Positions 42,694 to 54,943 of a stretch of 64,000 nt of DNA are shown in pieces. The stretch comes from Aedes albopictus (Eukaryota; Arthropoda; Insecta; Diptera; Culicidae). Made by a program: the position numbers and the translations under genes. Below the pieces are notes generated by a model. The model did no database searches and had not been told where the DNA came from. It was given only the letters and a program-made list of their open reading frames with translations. Each line of letters starts with the position of its first letter. Within the stretch, counting starts at the first letter, position 1. The stretch is taken from assembly GCF_035046485.1 (NCBI RefSeq), contig NC_085138.1, forward strand, positions 25,080,800-25,144,799. Direction: 5' to 3'.

Positions 42694-45290
42694 TTATAAA
42701 TTTAGGATAACTTTTCGGTTCCGCCTACCAGCATGTACCACCAGTACAAATGTTCTGGTGAAAATGCCCATGTCGTCCGTAAAGCACACAACTTGACCGG
42801 ATTTTGTGAAAATCGTTCCCCGGCTGTTGAGCCCGGCTCGTCGCATCACACCTTTTAGAGCGATGTTGAATAATAGGCAGGAAAGTCCATCACCTTGTCG
42901 AGATCCCCGTCGAGATTCGAATGAAGTGGATTGTTCACCCAAAATCCTTACGCTGTTCTGCACACCGTCCATCGTTGCTTAAATCAGTCTAGTCAGCTTC
43001 TCAGGAAAGTCGTCTTCGTCCATGATTTTCCATAGCACTGTGCGGTCGATACTGTCGTATGCCACTTTGAAGTCGACGAACAGGTGATGCGTTGGGACCT
43101 GGTATTTGCGGCATTTCTGGAGGATTTGCCGTGCAGTGAATATCTGGTCCGTTGTCAACCAGCCGTCGATGAAGCCAGCTTGATAACTTCCCACGAACTC
43201 ATTCGTTTTAGGTGACAGACGACAGAAGATGATCTGAGATAGGCAGCATTCAAAGTAGTGATCGCTCTGAAGTTCTCACATTCCAAATGGTCACCTTTCT
43301 TGTGAATGGGGCAGATTATTCCTTCCTTCCACGGCTCCGATAGCTGTTCGGTTTCCCAGATCCTGACGATCAGCCGGTGCAGACAGGTGGCCAACTTTTC
43401 TGTGCCCATCTTGATGAGTTCAGCTGCGATACCATCCTTACCAGCTGCTTTGTTGGTTTTGAGCTGATGAATGGCATCCTTAACTTCCCTCAACGTGGGA
43501 GTTGGTTCATTTTCGTCCTCCGCTACACTGGCGTCGTCGTTTCCTCCGTTGCCGTGGTCTCCTGTGCCTACGTTCTCCACACCATTCAGGTGCTGATCGA
43601 TGTGCTGCTTCCACCTTTCGATCACCTCACGTCCGTCCGTCAAGAGGCCTCCGTCCTTATTTCTGCATATTTCGGCTCGCGACACGAAGCCGTTGCGGGA
43701 TGCGTTGAGCTTCTAGTAGAACTTCCGTGTTTCATGGGAACAGCACAGCATTTCCATTTCTTCGCACTCCGCTTCTTCCAGGCGGAGCTTTTTCCCCCAA
43801 TAGAGGCCGGTCTGCTGTTTCCGCTTCTGCTTGTAACGTTCCACGTTCTGTCGAGTCCCTTGCTGCAGCATTACCGCCCTCGCTGTGTTCTTCTCCTCCA
43901 AAACCGTTCTGCACTCTTCGTTGAACCATTTGTTCCGTCGATTCCGTTCCACGTACCCGATGGTGCTCTCGGCTGCGTTGTTGATGGCTGCTTACACTGT
44001 ACTCTAGCAGTCCTCTAGAGGGGCCTCATCGAGCTCGCCCTCGTCTGGCAACGCGGCCTCGAGATTCTGCGCGTATGCTGACTCAATTATTGCTGAGGCG
44101 ACATCCGGTTGCTTCAGTCGCTCTAGGTTGTACCGTGGCGGTCGCCGGTACCGTACATTGTTGACGACGGAGAGTTTTGGGCGCAGTTTAACTATCACCA
44201 GATAGTGGTCGAAGTCGATGTTGGCGCCACGATAGGTCCTGACGTCGATAATGTCGGAGAAGTGCCGTCCGTAAATCAGAACGTGGTCGATTTGAGATCC
44301 CGTCTGCTGTGGTGATCTCCAGGTGTAACGATAAGGGAGGCTGTGTTGGAAAAAGGTGCTACGTACGGCCATGTTTTTGGAGGTGGCGAAATCAATGAGT
44401 CGTAGGCCTTTTTTGTTCGTCTGTTGGTGAGCGCTGAACTTTCCAATCGTCGGTCTGAATTCCTCCTCCTGGCCTATCTGAGCGTTCAAATCTCCTATGA
44501 CGATCTTGACGTCGTGGTTTGCGCAGCGGTCGTACTCGCGTTCGAGCTGCGCGTGAATTGCGTCCTTGTCATAATCAGTATTTCCAGAGTGTGAGCTGTT
44601 CACGTTTATTATGCTGAAGTTGAAGAATCGGCCCTTGACCCTCAACCTGCACCTACCTCTACCTCTGGTAGATGATATGATTACCTCTAAACGTTCGCAC
44701 CATGGATCCTGTCCAACACACCTCCTGCAGCGCTACGATGCCGAACCCGCGGTCCTTCAGTAGATCGGCGAGTATGCGCGTGCTCCCAATGAAGTTGAGA
44801 GATCGGCAGTTCCACGTACCGAGTTTCCAATCGCAAGTCCTTTTTGTGCGCTGTGGTCGTTGCCGTTGGTCTCGGTTCGTATTTTCCGTTACAATGGGTT
44901 TTTACGGCTGGCTCGTAGGGCCGGGCCGGATGCCCACCCCCTACTTTCCGGAGGACCATAGTGCACAGTTGAACTTAGAGTTCTTCGCTGGCATACGGAC
45001 GTTGATCAGTCGCCCCTAACATGGGGATCAGACGCTGTTGTGAGCCGCTCCTCCTGGAGAACAGACGCTCAGGTTTGCCGAAGCAATCCCCCCCCCCTTC
45101 CCTGCCAGCCTACGACCAAAGTTCCCACCGGGGTTGGTTACCCGATCTTCCCTAAGGTTGCTCGTAGTTTCCGGCCGGTATCACGAGGAGGTAGGGATAG
45201 GAGTTGCTGTGCAGAGGCTAGTAGATCACAATGGGATCTGTATTGCGCAGCATACCCTGCTTTTACCGTGCCACTGGGTGAACTACAGTA
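42694..45290 (-). pseudogene. RTE-like non-LTR retrotransposon relic (endonuclease plus reverse transcriptase)
   Basis: On the minus strand, the order is: a 5' leader (45.29-45.0 kb); the endonuclease start LGTWNCRSL and ALQEVCW near 44.7-44.8 kb; and the endonuclease body at 44004-44645 with IGDLNAQIG, SQIDHVLIYG and DFDHYLV catalytic blocks. A linker follows at 43.71-43.95 kb. Reverse transcriptase pieces come last: NKAAGKDGIAAELIK and GIICPIHKKGD (43155-43685), THHLFVDFKVAYDSIDR (42979-43194), and SRRGSRQGDGLSCLLFNIAL with CFTDD in place of FADD (42694-42972). Several frameshifts and stops break it. The thumb and 3' end are absent, unusual for an element that is normally truncated at its 5' side. 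It resembles the RTE/JAM1 group of Aedes. Confidence 0.88.
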
Positions 45291-46385
45291 CCTATGTAAA
45301 AAAATACCAGTGAATTCCCCTGCAGCAGAATTGCTTCAGGCATTCCTTCAGAAGTTCCGTCTGAATTCCTTCATAAATTCCTTCTGATTTTCATACGGAA
45401 GTCTCTTCTCAGATTCCTCCTAAAGTTCTTTCTCAGATTCATTCAGGAGCACCTTCTGGAATTGAGTCTTTCTTGGATTACTACAGAAGTTCCTTCGAGG
45501 AATCTTTCAGGAGCTCCTTTACGAATACCTCCTGGAAATTCCTGGGATTCCTCCAAAATTTTCCAAGATTGACCAGAAGTTGCTTCCGAGATTTATCCAA
45601 GAGTTCCTTTAAATATTCATCCTTCAGGGAATTCACTCCTTCCCTTTTAGATTGTTTCTAGAGTTTTCTGGGATTTTTCAAGGATTTTCTTATGAGACTC
45701 CTCTTTCAAAAATTTGAGATTTCTCCAACAATTCCTTCCGGAATTGCTTCAGATTTTTTGTCTGGATTCCTGAAGGAGTTCCTTCTGTAATTTCTAAAGA
45801 AGTTCCTTCTGAGATGTATCCAAGAGTACTCTGGGATTGATCCAGGAGATGTTTCCTGGATTTCACCAAGAATTTCTTGCGGGGGTTTTCCTTCTTTTAT
45901 CGGGATTACTCCAGCAACTCCTTCTAGAATTCCTGCATGAATTTCTCCCATACTTTCTTCTGGGAATCGTTCAGGATTTTCTTTGGAGATTACACCAAAA
46001 GTTTCTTGTGGGATCCTTTCATGAATTTCTCCTGGACTTATTCCAGGGTCCCTCTAGAAATTCTCTCCGGGATTGCTTAAGAAGTTCCTTCCAGGCATTC
46101 ATTCAGAAATTTCAAGAGTTCTTCCAGGAAAAACTTCTTGGGGGATTCCTCCTAGAACTTATTCCAGAATTCTTTCAGGAACTCCTTCCGGGATTAGTTA
46201 TCGATCGCATCTCGGCGTTCCTCCTCCATTGCCCAAAATTTTTTTTGAAATATCTCCAGTAGTTTTGTATTAATTCCTCCAGATGTTCATTCTGGGTTTC
46301 AAAAGCTCCTTCTGGGATTACATTTCTCTGGGATTTTCTTCTGAAAATCCCGGTGTAGAAATACTTCTAAAGACATTTCAAAAAT
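45291..46385. repeat. decayed dyad array, pyrimidine-rich strand
   Basis: Repeated TTCCTTCTGGAATT, GGGATTNCTCCAG and similar words recur every 20-30 bp. Apparent reading frames rich in Phe, Leu and Ser are by-products. Confidence 0.7.
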
Positions 46386-46960
46386 AATCCCATTTCCTGA
46401 CGGAAACTTCATAGAAATCTCAGAAGGAACTCCTGGAGGTATCACACAAATAATTTATGGAGGATTCCAAGTACTCCGGGATGCATGCCAGCCTCTTTAG
46501 GAATTCAAAAAAACTGGATGAATCCCAGAGGAAACTTCTGAAGGAATCCTGGATAGACCACTGGGAAAATGTTAATTGAATAACTCATACAAAATCACGT
46601 TAGAGTTTTCCAGAGCCACTCCGGATTTTTCCCTGGAATCTCAAGAAACTCCTTGAAAATCCCAGGAGACCCATAAAAGTATCACAAAAAGAAGGAGTGA
46701 ATTCAGGAAGGAACTTTAGGAAAAATACCGGACGAAATCACGTTTGAAATTCCCAGAAAGAGGAATTATTAGAAGAATTCTTGAAAAAATCCCAGAAGCA
46801 ACTTCTGGTCAATATTGGAAAATATTGGAGGAATCTCAAAAGAAACTCAAAGAGGTATTCGTGAAGGAACTCCTGAGGGAATCCTCGGAGAAGCTTCTGG
46901 AGGAATCATAGAAAGACTCTAAGAAACTTCTTGAGGAATCTCAGAAAGGAGCTCATTGAA
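46386..46960. repeat. decayed dyad array, purine-rich strand
   Basis: The same kind of units appears in opposite polarity: GGAACTCCTGGAGG, GAAGGAATCC. The polarity switch near 46385 suggests an inverted junction of two arrays. Confidence 0.65.
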
Positions 46961-47490
46961 AAATTTTCTGGTTTTCTGGGGCAAATGGCCTGAAATTTGG
47001 GCATATAACTCAGCTTGGTAAGGATGGACTTGAGGCAAACTCAGAGATCAACAGGTTTCAAAAAAAAAAAACCATGACGAAGAGAACTAAACTGCCGAAA
47101 CAACTTAAATTTCCCTATATAAAAATAAAAAATAAATAAAATATTGCGGAGATTCCACCTGTTTAGACTCCTGTGCGCAAATTAGTTGCGTTTTTTTTCG
47201 CGTGGGATCACAGGTATAAAAACAGAACGCATACTAGTGAATATTTGATGCTGTGTAGTTGAGTACACCTTTGGTGATAGTTTTGCATTGGAAGTTAACG
47301 TTTAAATTGCAGTCGCGCCAGAAATAAGCTTAACACATTTTTCGCGTCGGAATCCATAAATTTCCGCAATGGGCAATAAACGGCATTTTTAAAGTGATGG
47401 AGACCATGCATTCCATACGTGAGCACAAAACTTGAATTTAAAAAATAAAATGCAGCTCAAAAATGTCTTGAAGAACATTTCTAATTGTTT
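46961..47490. other. no gene seen
   Basis: Short AT-rich stretch before the hAT target duplication. Confidence 0.4.
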
Positions 47491-47498
47491 GATATGTT
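47491..47498. repeat. 8-bp target duplication GATATGTT, left
   Basis: Repeated exactly at 52860-52867. Confidence 0.85.
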
Positions 47499-48081
47499 CA
47501 TTGGCGTATCTAGGATTTTTTCCGATGGGGTGCCTAGGGGGTGCCAGTTTCAGAAGCTTCCAGTTTGCTTTTGTTTTTTTTTGTAAAAGGAAATACCGAT
47601 CTACCCTCAATTTCCTTGTATAATAATATACTGCGGTACGGGAAGAACTAACCCGTAAATTTAATCGCAATCGTAAATAGATGTGCGCGACTGCGTCAAA
47701 TCATGTTGGTGACATCAACGCATTATTCTCTTGAGCTAAATTACAAACTTTTTGTAAAAGACATTCTGTTAGCAAGACACATGTTTTGGGAAGTTCCAAA
47801 ACTCGACCAGATAATCGAGTTTATTTTTTGTTTTCGGCAAAACATTCTCTCGAAAATTCCTCAGGGAATATTCCCGGCAATTTATTTGGAAATTGTATTA
47901 CCATTTGTATGCCAATTTAGATACATTTTGGAATTTTCTCAGTAATTTTTTTGGAATTGGAAAATTTCTTATGCATTTTATTTGAACTCCCTTCGGCAAT
48001 TTCTTTGAGACTTTCTTCGGCAATATGTTTGATTTTTTTTACAAAATTCCTTTCGACACTTCCTGTGATAATTTTATTGGT

Positions 48082-48234
48082 AACTAGCTGTCCCGGTAAA
48101 CTTCGTCTTGCCGTCTTGTGGTGGTTTGACAACTGTTGAGCTTAAAAAAGCACCGCACTCTAGATTGATTGTATTTCGGCCGTGTTGATTTTCTTCAAAG
48201 GGACTTCAAACTCATTTTTATATATATATAGATT
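48082..48234 (+). repeat. dispersed repeat starting AACTAGCTGTCCCGGTAAAC and ending in TA
   Basis: The head CTAGCTGTCCCGGTAAACTTCG is a recurring arthropod repeat start, and the block ends with TATATATATAGAT. It is likely a non-LTR-derived or SINE-like piece. The class is not certain. Confidence 0.5.
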
Positions 48235-48670
48235 AATTACCATGGAAACTTTTGTGGCAATCCCATGAGAAGTTTGTTTGGCATTTTTTTTTCAATTTCA
48301 TCAACAAATCATCCGGATTTTTTAAGAATCTCTCAAGCATTATTCAATTACGTCAGCTGTTTTTTTTTTGGTAATTCATTCGACAATGACTCTAGCAACT
48401 TCCTCGCAAATTCCTCTGCAAATATCTTTTGAATTTCCATCTATTTTTTTTAGGAAATTCGTCGTATTTTTTTAATGTTTGAATTCAGTTTACTTCGGCA
48501 TTTTCTTTAAGATTTCTTCAGTAATTGTTTAAGAAATTCCTACAGCAGATTCTTTCAGAATACATCCGGCAATTCTAATGTTACTTGTTTCGAATTTTTT
48601 TTTTTGGAATTTCATTAACAATTCCTTTGAAAAATTATCTGGCAAACCTTTCCGATTTCCGATTACTGCT

Positions 48671-51147
48671 CAGAGCCGTTGCGTACGGTTGGCCAGGTTG
48701 TTCCCGCCAAGGGCACCAGCCTCAAAGTGGCACCGAAAGATTCTAAAGCTTGAAGGAAACAGGAGTATGCTATTGTTTTATTGAATATTATCAAGATTTC
48801 ATCATTAACAATGTTTGAGAATGATCATATGTTTTTATTCTCTTCCATATTCTTCAAAAAGTTAGATCTCTCTAGATTATTTTGAATTTTTATGCTACAT
48901 GGGAATTTGAATACTTTTTTGTTTTGAGAAGCTATTTTAGTATTTTGTATTGAGCAAAACATAATCAATGAGCTTTCGGCAGATTAGTGAAAGTTTCTTT
49001 CTGTAAATTCCAAAACATTCGCACTGGGAAAAGTCTTGACACAGAGAGTTGCGGTTACGTGTGTGGTCTTGAGGTTACGTTCGAGGCTTTTCTTCGCATT
49101 TATTTAATGGAATGTTTTTCAGTGCTTGAAAAGTATTTTAAATGAAAAACAAATCAGACGATGCTCTTTCAGTTCATAAAACTGTTATTTCCAGTAAATG
49201 TCTGTTTGCGCTAAGTCTCTTGCAAATCTAGCAGAATTTTTTACGTCATTTACACCCCAAAAAATACCATTGAGTTTTTTTTATTCCTATTCCCCCAAAT
49301 AAAAATTTTATATTCCAGAAATTATTTCATCAATTTTACCAAGTATTTCTTCAGATTGTTTTGCTGAGTTGCCTTCAGAAAATCTTTTAAAAAATATTGC
49401 AGTAATTTTCCCTTGGGATTTCTTTGAACAATTCTTCAAGAATTCTCCTAAAAAATTCTCAGAAACTCATTCAGGGATCCTTAAAAAAAACAAATAAAAA
49501 ATTCTTCTGCAGATTTCCTTGAAATTTCTCAAAGGAATTTCTAAATTCTATCAGAAATTCTTCCAGGGAGGCTTTCAGGCAGTTATCTAGGAGTTTATTC
49601 AGAAATTAGTCAAAGGATTTGTCCCGAAATATTTCTAAGAATTTACAGAAATTTCTTAGGAATTCTCCTAGAGATACCTGCAAAAGTAGGATTAGATGCC
49701 TAGGAACACTTTAATAGATTTTCTCAATAATTCCGCCATAAATTCCTAAGGAAAACCTAGCAGAGATTCCGTTAGAAATCCGAAGAATCCCTTTAGAAAT
49801 TCTTCCAGGGATTTTTCTAGAAAATCTTCTATGACTTTCTTTAGAAATTCGACTAAAGTTTTCTTCTGAAAGTCATCTATGAATTTCTTTAAAAACAAGA
49901 AATCTATCACATCGCTTAGAAACTATTTCGTTCCGAAATTGTTTCATGCTTACTAGGAAATGCTCCATATATTTCTGCTAGAATTCCGAGAAAAGGTTTC
50001 TTCATGAATTTCCTTATAAACTCCTCCAGAAAACCGTAAATTTGGAGTTCATTCAGAAATTTCTCCAGATATTTTTTAAGAAAATCTGCCTTTGATTTCA
50101 TCCAAAACGTCTTCAATGCTTTTTTTTGAAAGCCTCCTTGGATTCCTTCGATACTTTCTCCAGGGATTTCCTGATAAAACCTTTCAGGGTTTTTTTCTAA
50201 TTCTCAAAAAAAATACTTAAGATACTTTTTTAGTGATGCCTTTAAAATTCTTCCAAGTAAATGTGTTCTTTCTTAAATTCTTTCAGATGTTCTTTACAAA
50301 TTCTTAGAGGCATTTCTTCATAAACTGCTCCACGAATTCATCCAAGAGCTATTCCATGAATCCCATTGGAAATTCTTGCTGAAATTTCTCCAGGATTTTC
50401 ATCCAGTATTCCTCTGGATATTTTTGCTGAAACTCCTTTAGAGATTCTTGCATAATTTAATCCAATGATTCCAGCAGGAATTCTTCCAGAGAACAAAAAC
50501 CTCTGTAGAGATTCCTTCAGGAATTTCTCCTGGTATTCTTCCATATCCATGGTTTGTCCAATCATTACTGAAAACTTTCTCACAGATCTTCTGAGAAATA
50601 TTTTGATTTAACTTCAGAAGAAACCTTTGGTATTTTTTATGGGAAAAGTCAGGTAAAACCAATTTTACTAATCGCCGAAAATTGGTAAAATAGTTCGTTT
50701 GAATTTCCTGAACACCCGTGAAACTCAATTGAGTACAAAACAAACAAAAAATTAAAAAAAACTGTTAGGTTTCCAGTAAAAAAATATGCATAATTTATTT
50801 ATATTATGAATCTGAAATATTATTTCTAATTATTGAGCTGGTCTTAGTGAGATTCTTGAAATGCAAAATGTGTTTGTACTTATACTTGCATAAGAGAAAA
50901 AGATTTTGAATATTTTTTGGGTAACTCCAATTGAAAATCCTACAGAAACTACACGAATGAAAAAAACTATAATAAAATTAAAACAAAATCGAAAGGAATA
51001 TGTTTTTTCGAAACATCATCATATAACTTTTGAAGAAAATTTGAATAAAAAAAACCACATATTTAGACAAATTAACAATGTTTAGTTGTCGTGGGGTGCC
51101 AACCTGGACGCTTGCCTAGGGTGCCATGGGACCACGCTACGGCTCTC
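48671..51147. mobile_element. hAT-type element nested in the 5.4-kb hAT, 2.5 kb
   Basis: The left end CAGAGCCGTTGCGTACGGTT and the right end GACCACGCTACGGCTCTC-like sequence are imperfect inverted repeats. TTACTGCT is duplicated outside (48663-48670 and 51148-51155). The interior from 49.33 to 50.6 kb is again decayed dyad repeat (CAGAAATTCTTCCAGGG). No transposase is seen. Confidence 0.85.
49330..50610. repeat. decayed dyad array inside the nested hAT
   Basis: Words like GAAATTCTTCCAGGAATTTC recur at 20-30 bp. Open frames of 60-100 codons on the minus strand are shadows of the repeat. Confidence 0.65.
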
Positions 51148-51159
51148 TTACTGCTTTGG

Positions 51160-52460
51160 GAACTTTTTCAGTAATGCTTTGGATATTTCTTCGGCAATTT
51201 TTTTTATAGATATCGCTCAAGAATTTCTTTGAAAACATTTTCGGCAATTCTTTCAGAATTATTTCGAACATCCCTTCAGAATTTGCTCCCTCTGCAATTC
51301 CATCAGAAATTCTTTTGATGATTTTGCCAACAATTCCTATAAGAATTTTGCTGGCATGGTATTTGGAAAATTGTTCGGTAATTTCTTTGGAAATTTATTT
51401 CAAAATTTTTGCGGCATATTTTCCGAGAATCCCTTTGAGAAAAAAATGTTTTTGATACTTGTGGAAAGTTTCATGGAAATTTCATTGGAATTTCCTTTGA
51501 AATATATACTTCGGCAATTTAATTTAGCATTGGTTCAGCTCCTATTTTCTTCGAAAAGTTTCCATAATTTCTTCAAGAATGCCGTTAATCGTTCTTCTAA
51601 GAGTACTTGGGATATTCCCAAAAGAAATGCTGAATAAATTCCTTTAAAAATTACCTAAGACATTTCTAATACAGTTGCCAATGTTTTGGAAACTTCTTAT
51701 TATATTTTGATGGAAATGTATCCAGCAATTTCTTTGGGAATTTCTTCGGTTTTTTTTTTTAATTGAGAATCCCTTCGAGAATTTCTTTGCAAATTGATTC
51801 GGAAACTCAATTTTAAAATTTTTCGACTATTGTTTTGGAAATCACAATTCCGTTCTAAATTTTGAATTTTTGAATTTCCAGAGGAACTGTCAGAGGATTT
51901 GCAAAGGAATGGGCGAAGAAATTCACAAAAAAATAGCCGAAAAAATCTCCAAAGAATATACAAAAGAAATTGTGAAAGAAATTCCCTTGGAATTTTAAAA
52001 ATAATTGTTTATGAAACTTCTAAATTAACTGCCTAGGGAATTTTCAGAGGAATTACCGAAAAAGTTTCAAATGAAATTGCCGAAGATCTGACAGGAATTA
52101 CTGTAAGATTTTCCACACAAATAACAAAAGAAATGTTCAAAGAAAGTGCTGAACACCGAAATAATTCTCAAAGGAATCACCGAAAAAATCATCGATGATG
52201 CAACCAGGAATTCCCTAAGAAATTTCCGAATAAATTTAAAAAAAAAACAATGCTGAAAAAATATGGACGTATTGCCGAAGCAATTTTTAGAAGCAATAAT
52301 TATGATAAATACAATGAAATTATAAATAATTACAAAAAAAAATACCATGAAATTGCCAAAGGAGTTTGTAAAGAAATCGAAAAAAGAATTGTGGAAGGAA
52401 ATTCAGATGAGTTGCCGTTGAAATTTCAAAACAAATTTCCAATGAAATTGCTGATACAAA
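51160..52460. repeat. decayed TTTCTTCGGCAATT array inside the outer hAT
   Basis: Polarity is TTTGGAATTTCTTC before about 51.85 kb and reversed (GAAATTGCCGAAG) after it, so the two halves are loosely inverted. The left portion at 47.83-48.65 kb is of the same type. Confidence 0.65.
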
Positions 52461-52867
52461 AACCATGCTCGTCTTATACAGCGCGAGTGCGGTGCAGTTT
52501 TAGGGCCAATGGTTAAAATAAATCACCCAGACCATTGTTAGAACTGAAAAACTGATACACATTTCAAAAAGCGTCTCAAGAAAATCCTATTTGAAGGGTC
52601 CTAAAGTAACAGATCAGCAAAAACATATTTTTTAGTGTTTTAATTATAGAATATTAGTCCAAAACGCTAATACGTAAAATAATTAATGAAGTCATTTCAT
52701 TTGTAGCATTAGTTTTGTTCAAATGCGCCATTAATAAATGTTGGAATTATCGTGTGAAGTTTTAATTTTAAGCTACTATCAAGGAAAAATTCTAGGGGGT
52801 GCCAAATTCATTCTAGGGGGTGCCAGGCACCCCTGGAACCCCCCCTAGCTACGCCAATGGATATGTT

Positions 52868-53275
52868 ATGTAAAAATAGTTTAACTTTCGTTACACACAT
52901 AAAAAAGTATAGTCGTTGTGGTACAACATTGTGAAGATCATTATTGAATCATATTAAAAATAACTTTTTTGTTTCATGATATTTTTTTAAATCTAGAACT
53001 AATTATTTTTCCATTCGTAAAAAAGATTGAGTCTATGGGTTCCAAAGTTATGACAGTTTGAATATAAAAAAGGGAAATTTAGGTTTTTTTGGACCACCTT
53101 ATTTTAGAAAAGCGATTTTTTTCACGTGTTGTAAAAAATACCACAGCGCTTTAACTCGAGGTAAAGATTGCCTTCTCATCGGAATATTTATATATTTTTT
53201 CATCGCACTTCCATTATGCATTCATGATTCGATTGCTGAACACTGGCATTACCTAAACTGCTAGCATGACTGCCA
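52868..53275. other. no gene seen
   Basis: AT-rich sequence with no distinct signals. Confidence 0.4.
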
Positions 53276-53279
53276 ACTT

Positions 53280-54480
53280 TTTTTTTTTATTTCAGAGACG
53301 TTTCAGGAGCATTCCAGTTCCAGGAGTGTTCCTGATGGTCTCAAGGGTTTTCAGAAGCACACCAGAGGGTTTCAATGAGTATAATGGGCGTTCCAAAGAG
53401 GTGTTTCAAAGAGTTCTAGAGCGCACCAGTGATTATCCAAGGAGTTTCAGGGGTTTTCAAAGGGTTTAGTGGTGTTCCAGAAGATTTCTGAAGCGTTTCA
53501 GGCGTTTTTAAGGAGTTTCAGGGGCAAATAATGTTATCGCCTTTCACTAGCTGTACCAGTCGGCTGGTATGTCTGAAATAGACAAAAAAAAACTCGAATT
53601 TCGAAGACAGTGTGTGTTTAATTAACAAATTGAGAGATATGTTTGTGAAAAATTACCATTTGGTGAAGCACCATCGTAACCGGGTCCGTCTTTCGTATTT
53701 CTTTCAAGCGTATTTGATTGGGTTGCAGGAGGTTTAAGGGACGTTGAAGGGGTGTTACAGAGGGTTTCAAGAGCGTTCTGAGGGGTTGTCAGGGACGTTC
53801 CAGGGGAAACCTTCACAATGTTCCAGGGGTTTCGCGGGTGTTTCAGGGTCGTTGCTGAGGTATTCCATGGGATTTCCGGGGCGTTTCAGCGGGTTTCAAT
53901 GGATTTTCAAGGGGTTTTAGGGGCGTTTCAGAATTGTTCCAGGGGATTTCAGCTGCGTTCCAGGGGTTTCCATTGAGTTCCTAGGGCGTGCCAGGGGATT
54001 TCAGGGGTGTTCCAGGGGGGTTCGAAGATTTCATTGGTGTTCCAGATGCTTTTAATGGGTTTCAGGGGCGTTCCAAGTATCTTGGGGAGCGTTCCATGAG
54101 TTTCAGGAGTGTTCCAGGGGGTTACAAGGACGTTTCAGCGTTCTAGAGAGTTTCAATGAGTTTCAGACATATTCCAGGGGATATTAGGTGTTTTTAATGG
54201 ATTTCAAGGGCGTTTTAGATGTGTTCTTGGGGTTTCAGGGCGCTCCAGGAGTAATCCAGAGGACTTCTAGAAGTTTCAGAATAATCTAGGACGTTCCAAG
54301 AGGTTCCAAGCGCTTTTAGAAAAGTTCCAGGGGCGTTTCAGGGGGTTCCGTGAAGTTTCAGAACCGTTCAAGAGATGGACGAGGAGTCTCAAGGGGTTTC
54401 ATTAGCGTTTCATGGAATTTCAGGAGCGTCCCCTCAATTAAACGGAAATCTCTTCGGAACCCTCCTGAAATTCTTTCGGA
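53280..54480. repeat. decayed array of GTTTCAGGGGCGTTCCAGGG units
   Basis: Units of roughly 20-21 bp are repeated with substitutions. A non-array block (about 53530-53720) interrupts it, perhaps a small insertion. Confidence 0.75.
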
Positions 54481-54943
54481 AATTCCTTAAAATGGCAGGA
54501 CGGTCCAAAATTTTTCAAAAATCAAGATCTCAGTGGTTTTTCAAGCTTTTAAGCTGAAATTTTGTATGCATCAAGGGGAATAGTTGTACTATAAAATGTA
54601 TTCATGGACATCCCTCTGCACCCTCCCCCCTTTTGGTGGGGGGTCGAAATAGGTGGCTTTTTTGTAATTTTCGGAAATCTTCCGTGAAATTGTTTGTAGT
54701 CATGATTTTTGTCATTGAAAAATGGGTTTCGGAGATCCTTGATACCCGATTTACTTCGGTGATCACGTCCAATAAACCTAGATCACCTCAAGGCCTCCAA
54801 TACTTTATGGAATCTAATCCATAAGATCTGTACACGCCTGAATCTAAACAATGCAATAAATTCATGGAACTATTATGCAGAATACTCTATAGAGTCGCAA
54901 GACATAAGCAGACAACTGTATTCGGTTTGTTCGGATGTTCTAG
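54481..54943. other. no gene seen
   Basis: No convincing coding or repeat boundary. Confidence 0.4.

Larger units (their letters stand above)
47499..52859. mobile_element. hAT-type element, 5.4 kb including a nested hAT
   Basis: The ends CATTGGCGTATCTAGG and CCTAGCTACGCCAATG are inverted with one change, and GGGGTGCC blocks lie just inside. CA/TG termini and the exact 8-bp duplication identify hAT. No transposase frame is visible. Much of its interior (about 47.83-48.65 and 51.16-52.45 kb) consists of decayed GAATTTCTTCGGCAATT-type repeats. Without the nested element it would be about 2.9 kb. Confidence 0.9.

Noticed and set aside
43377..44018. 213-codon plus-strand frame
   Set aside because: It is antisense to the RTE-like endonuclease and reverse transcriptase, whose conserved motifs read on the minus strand.
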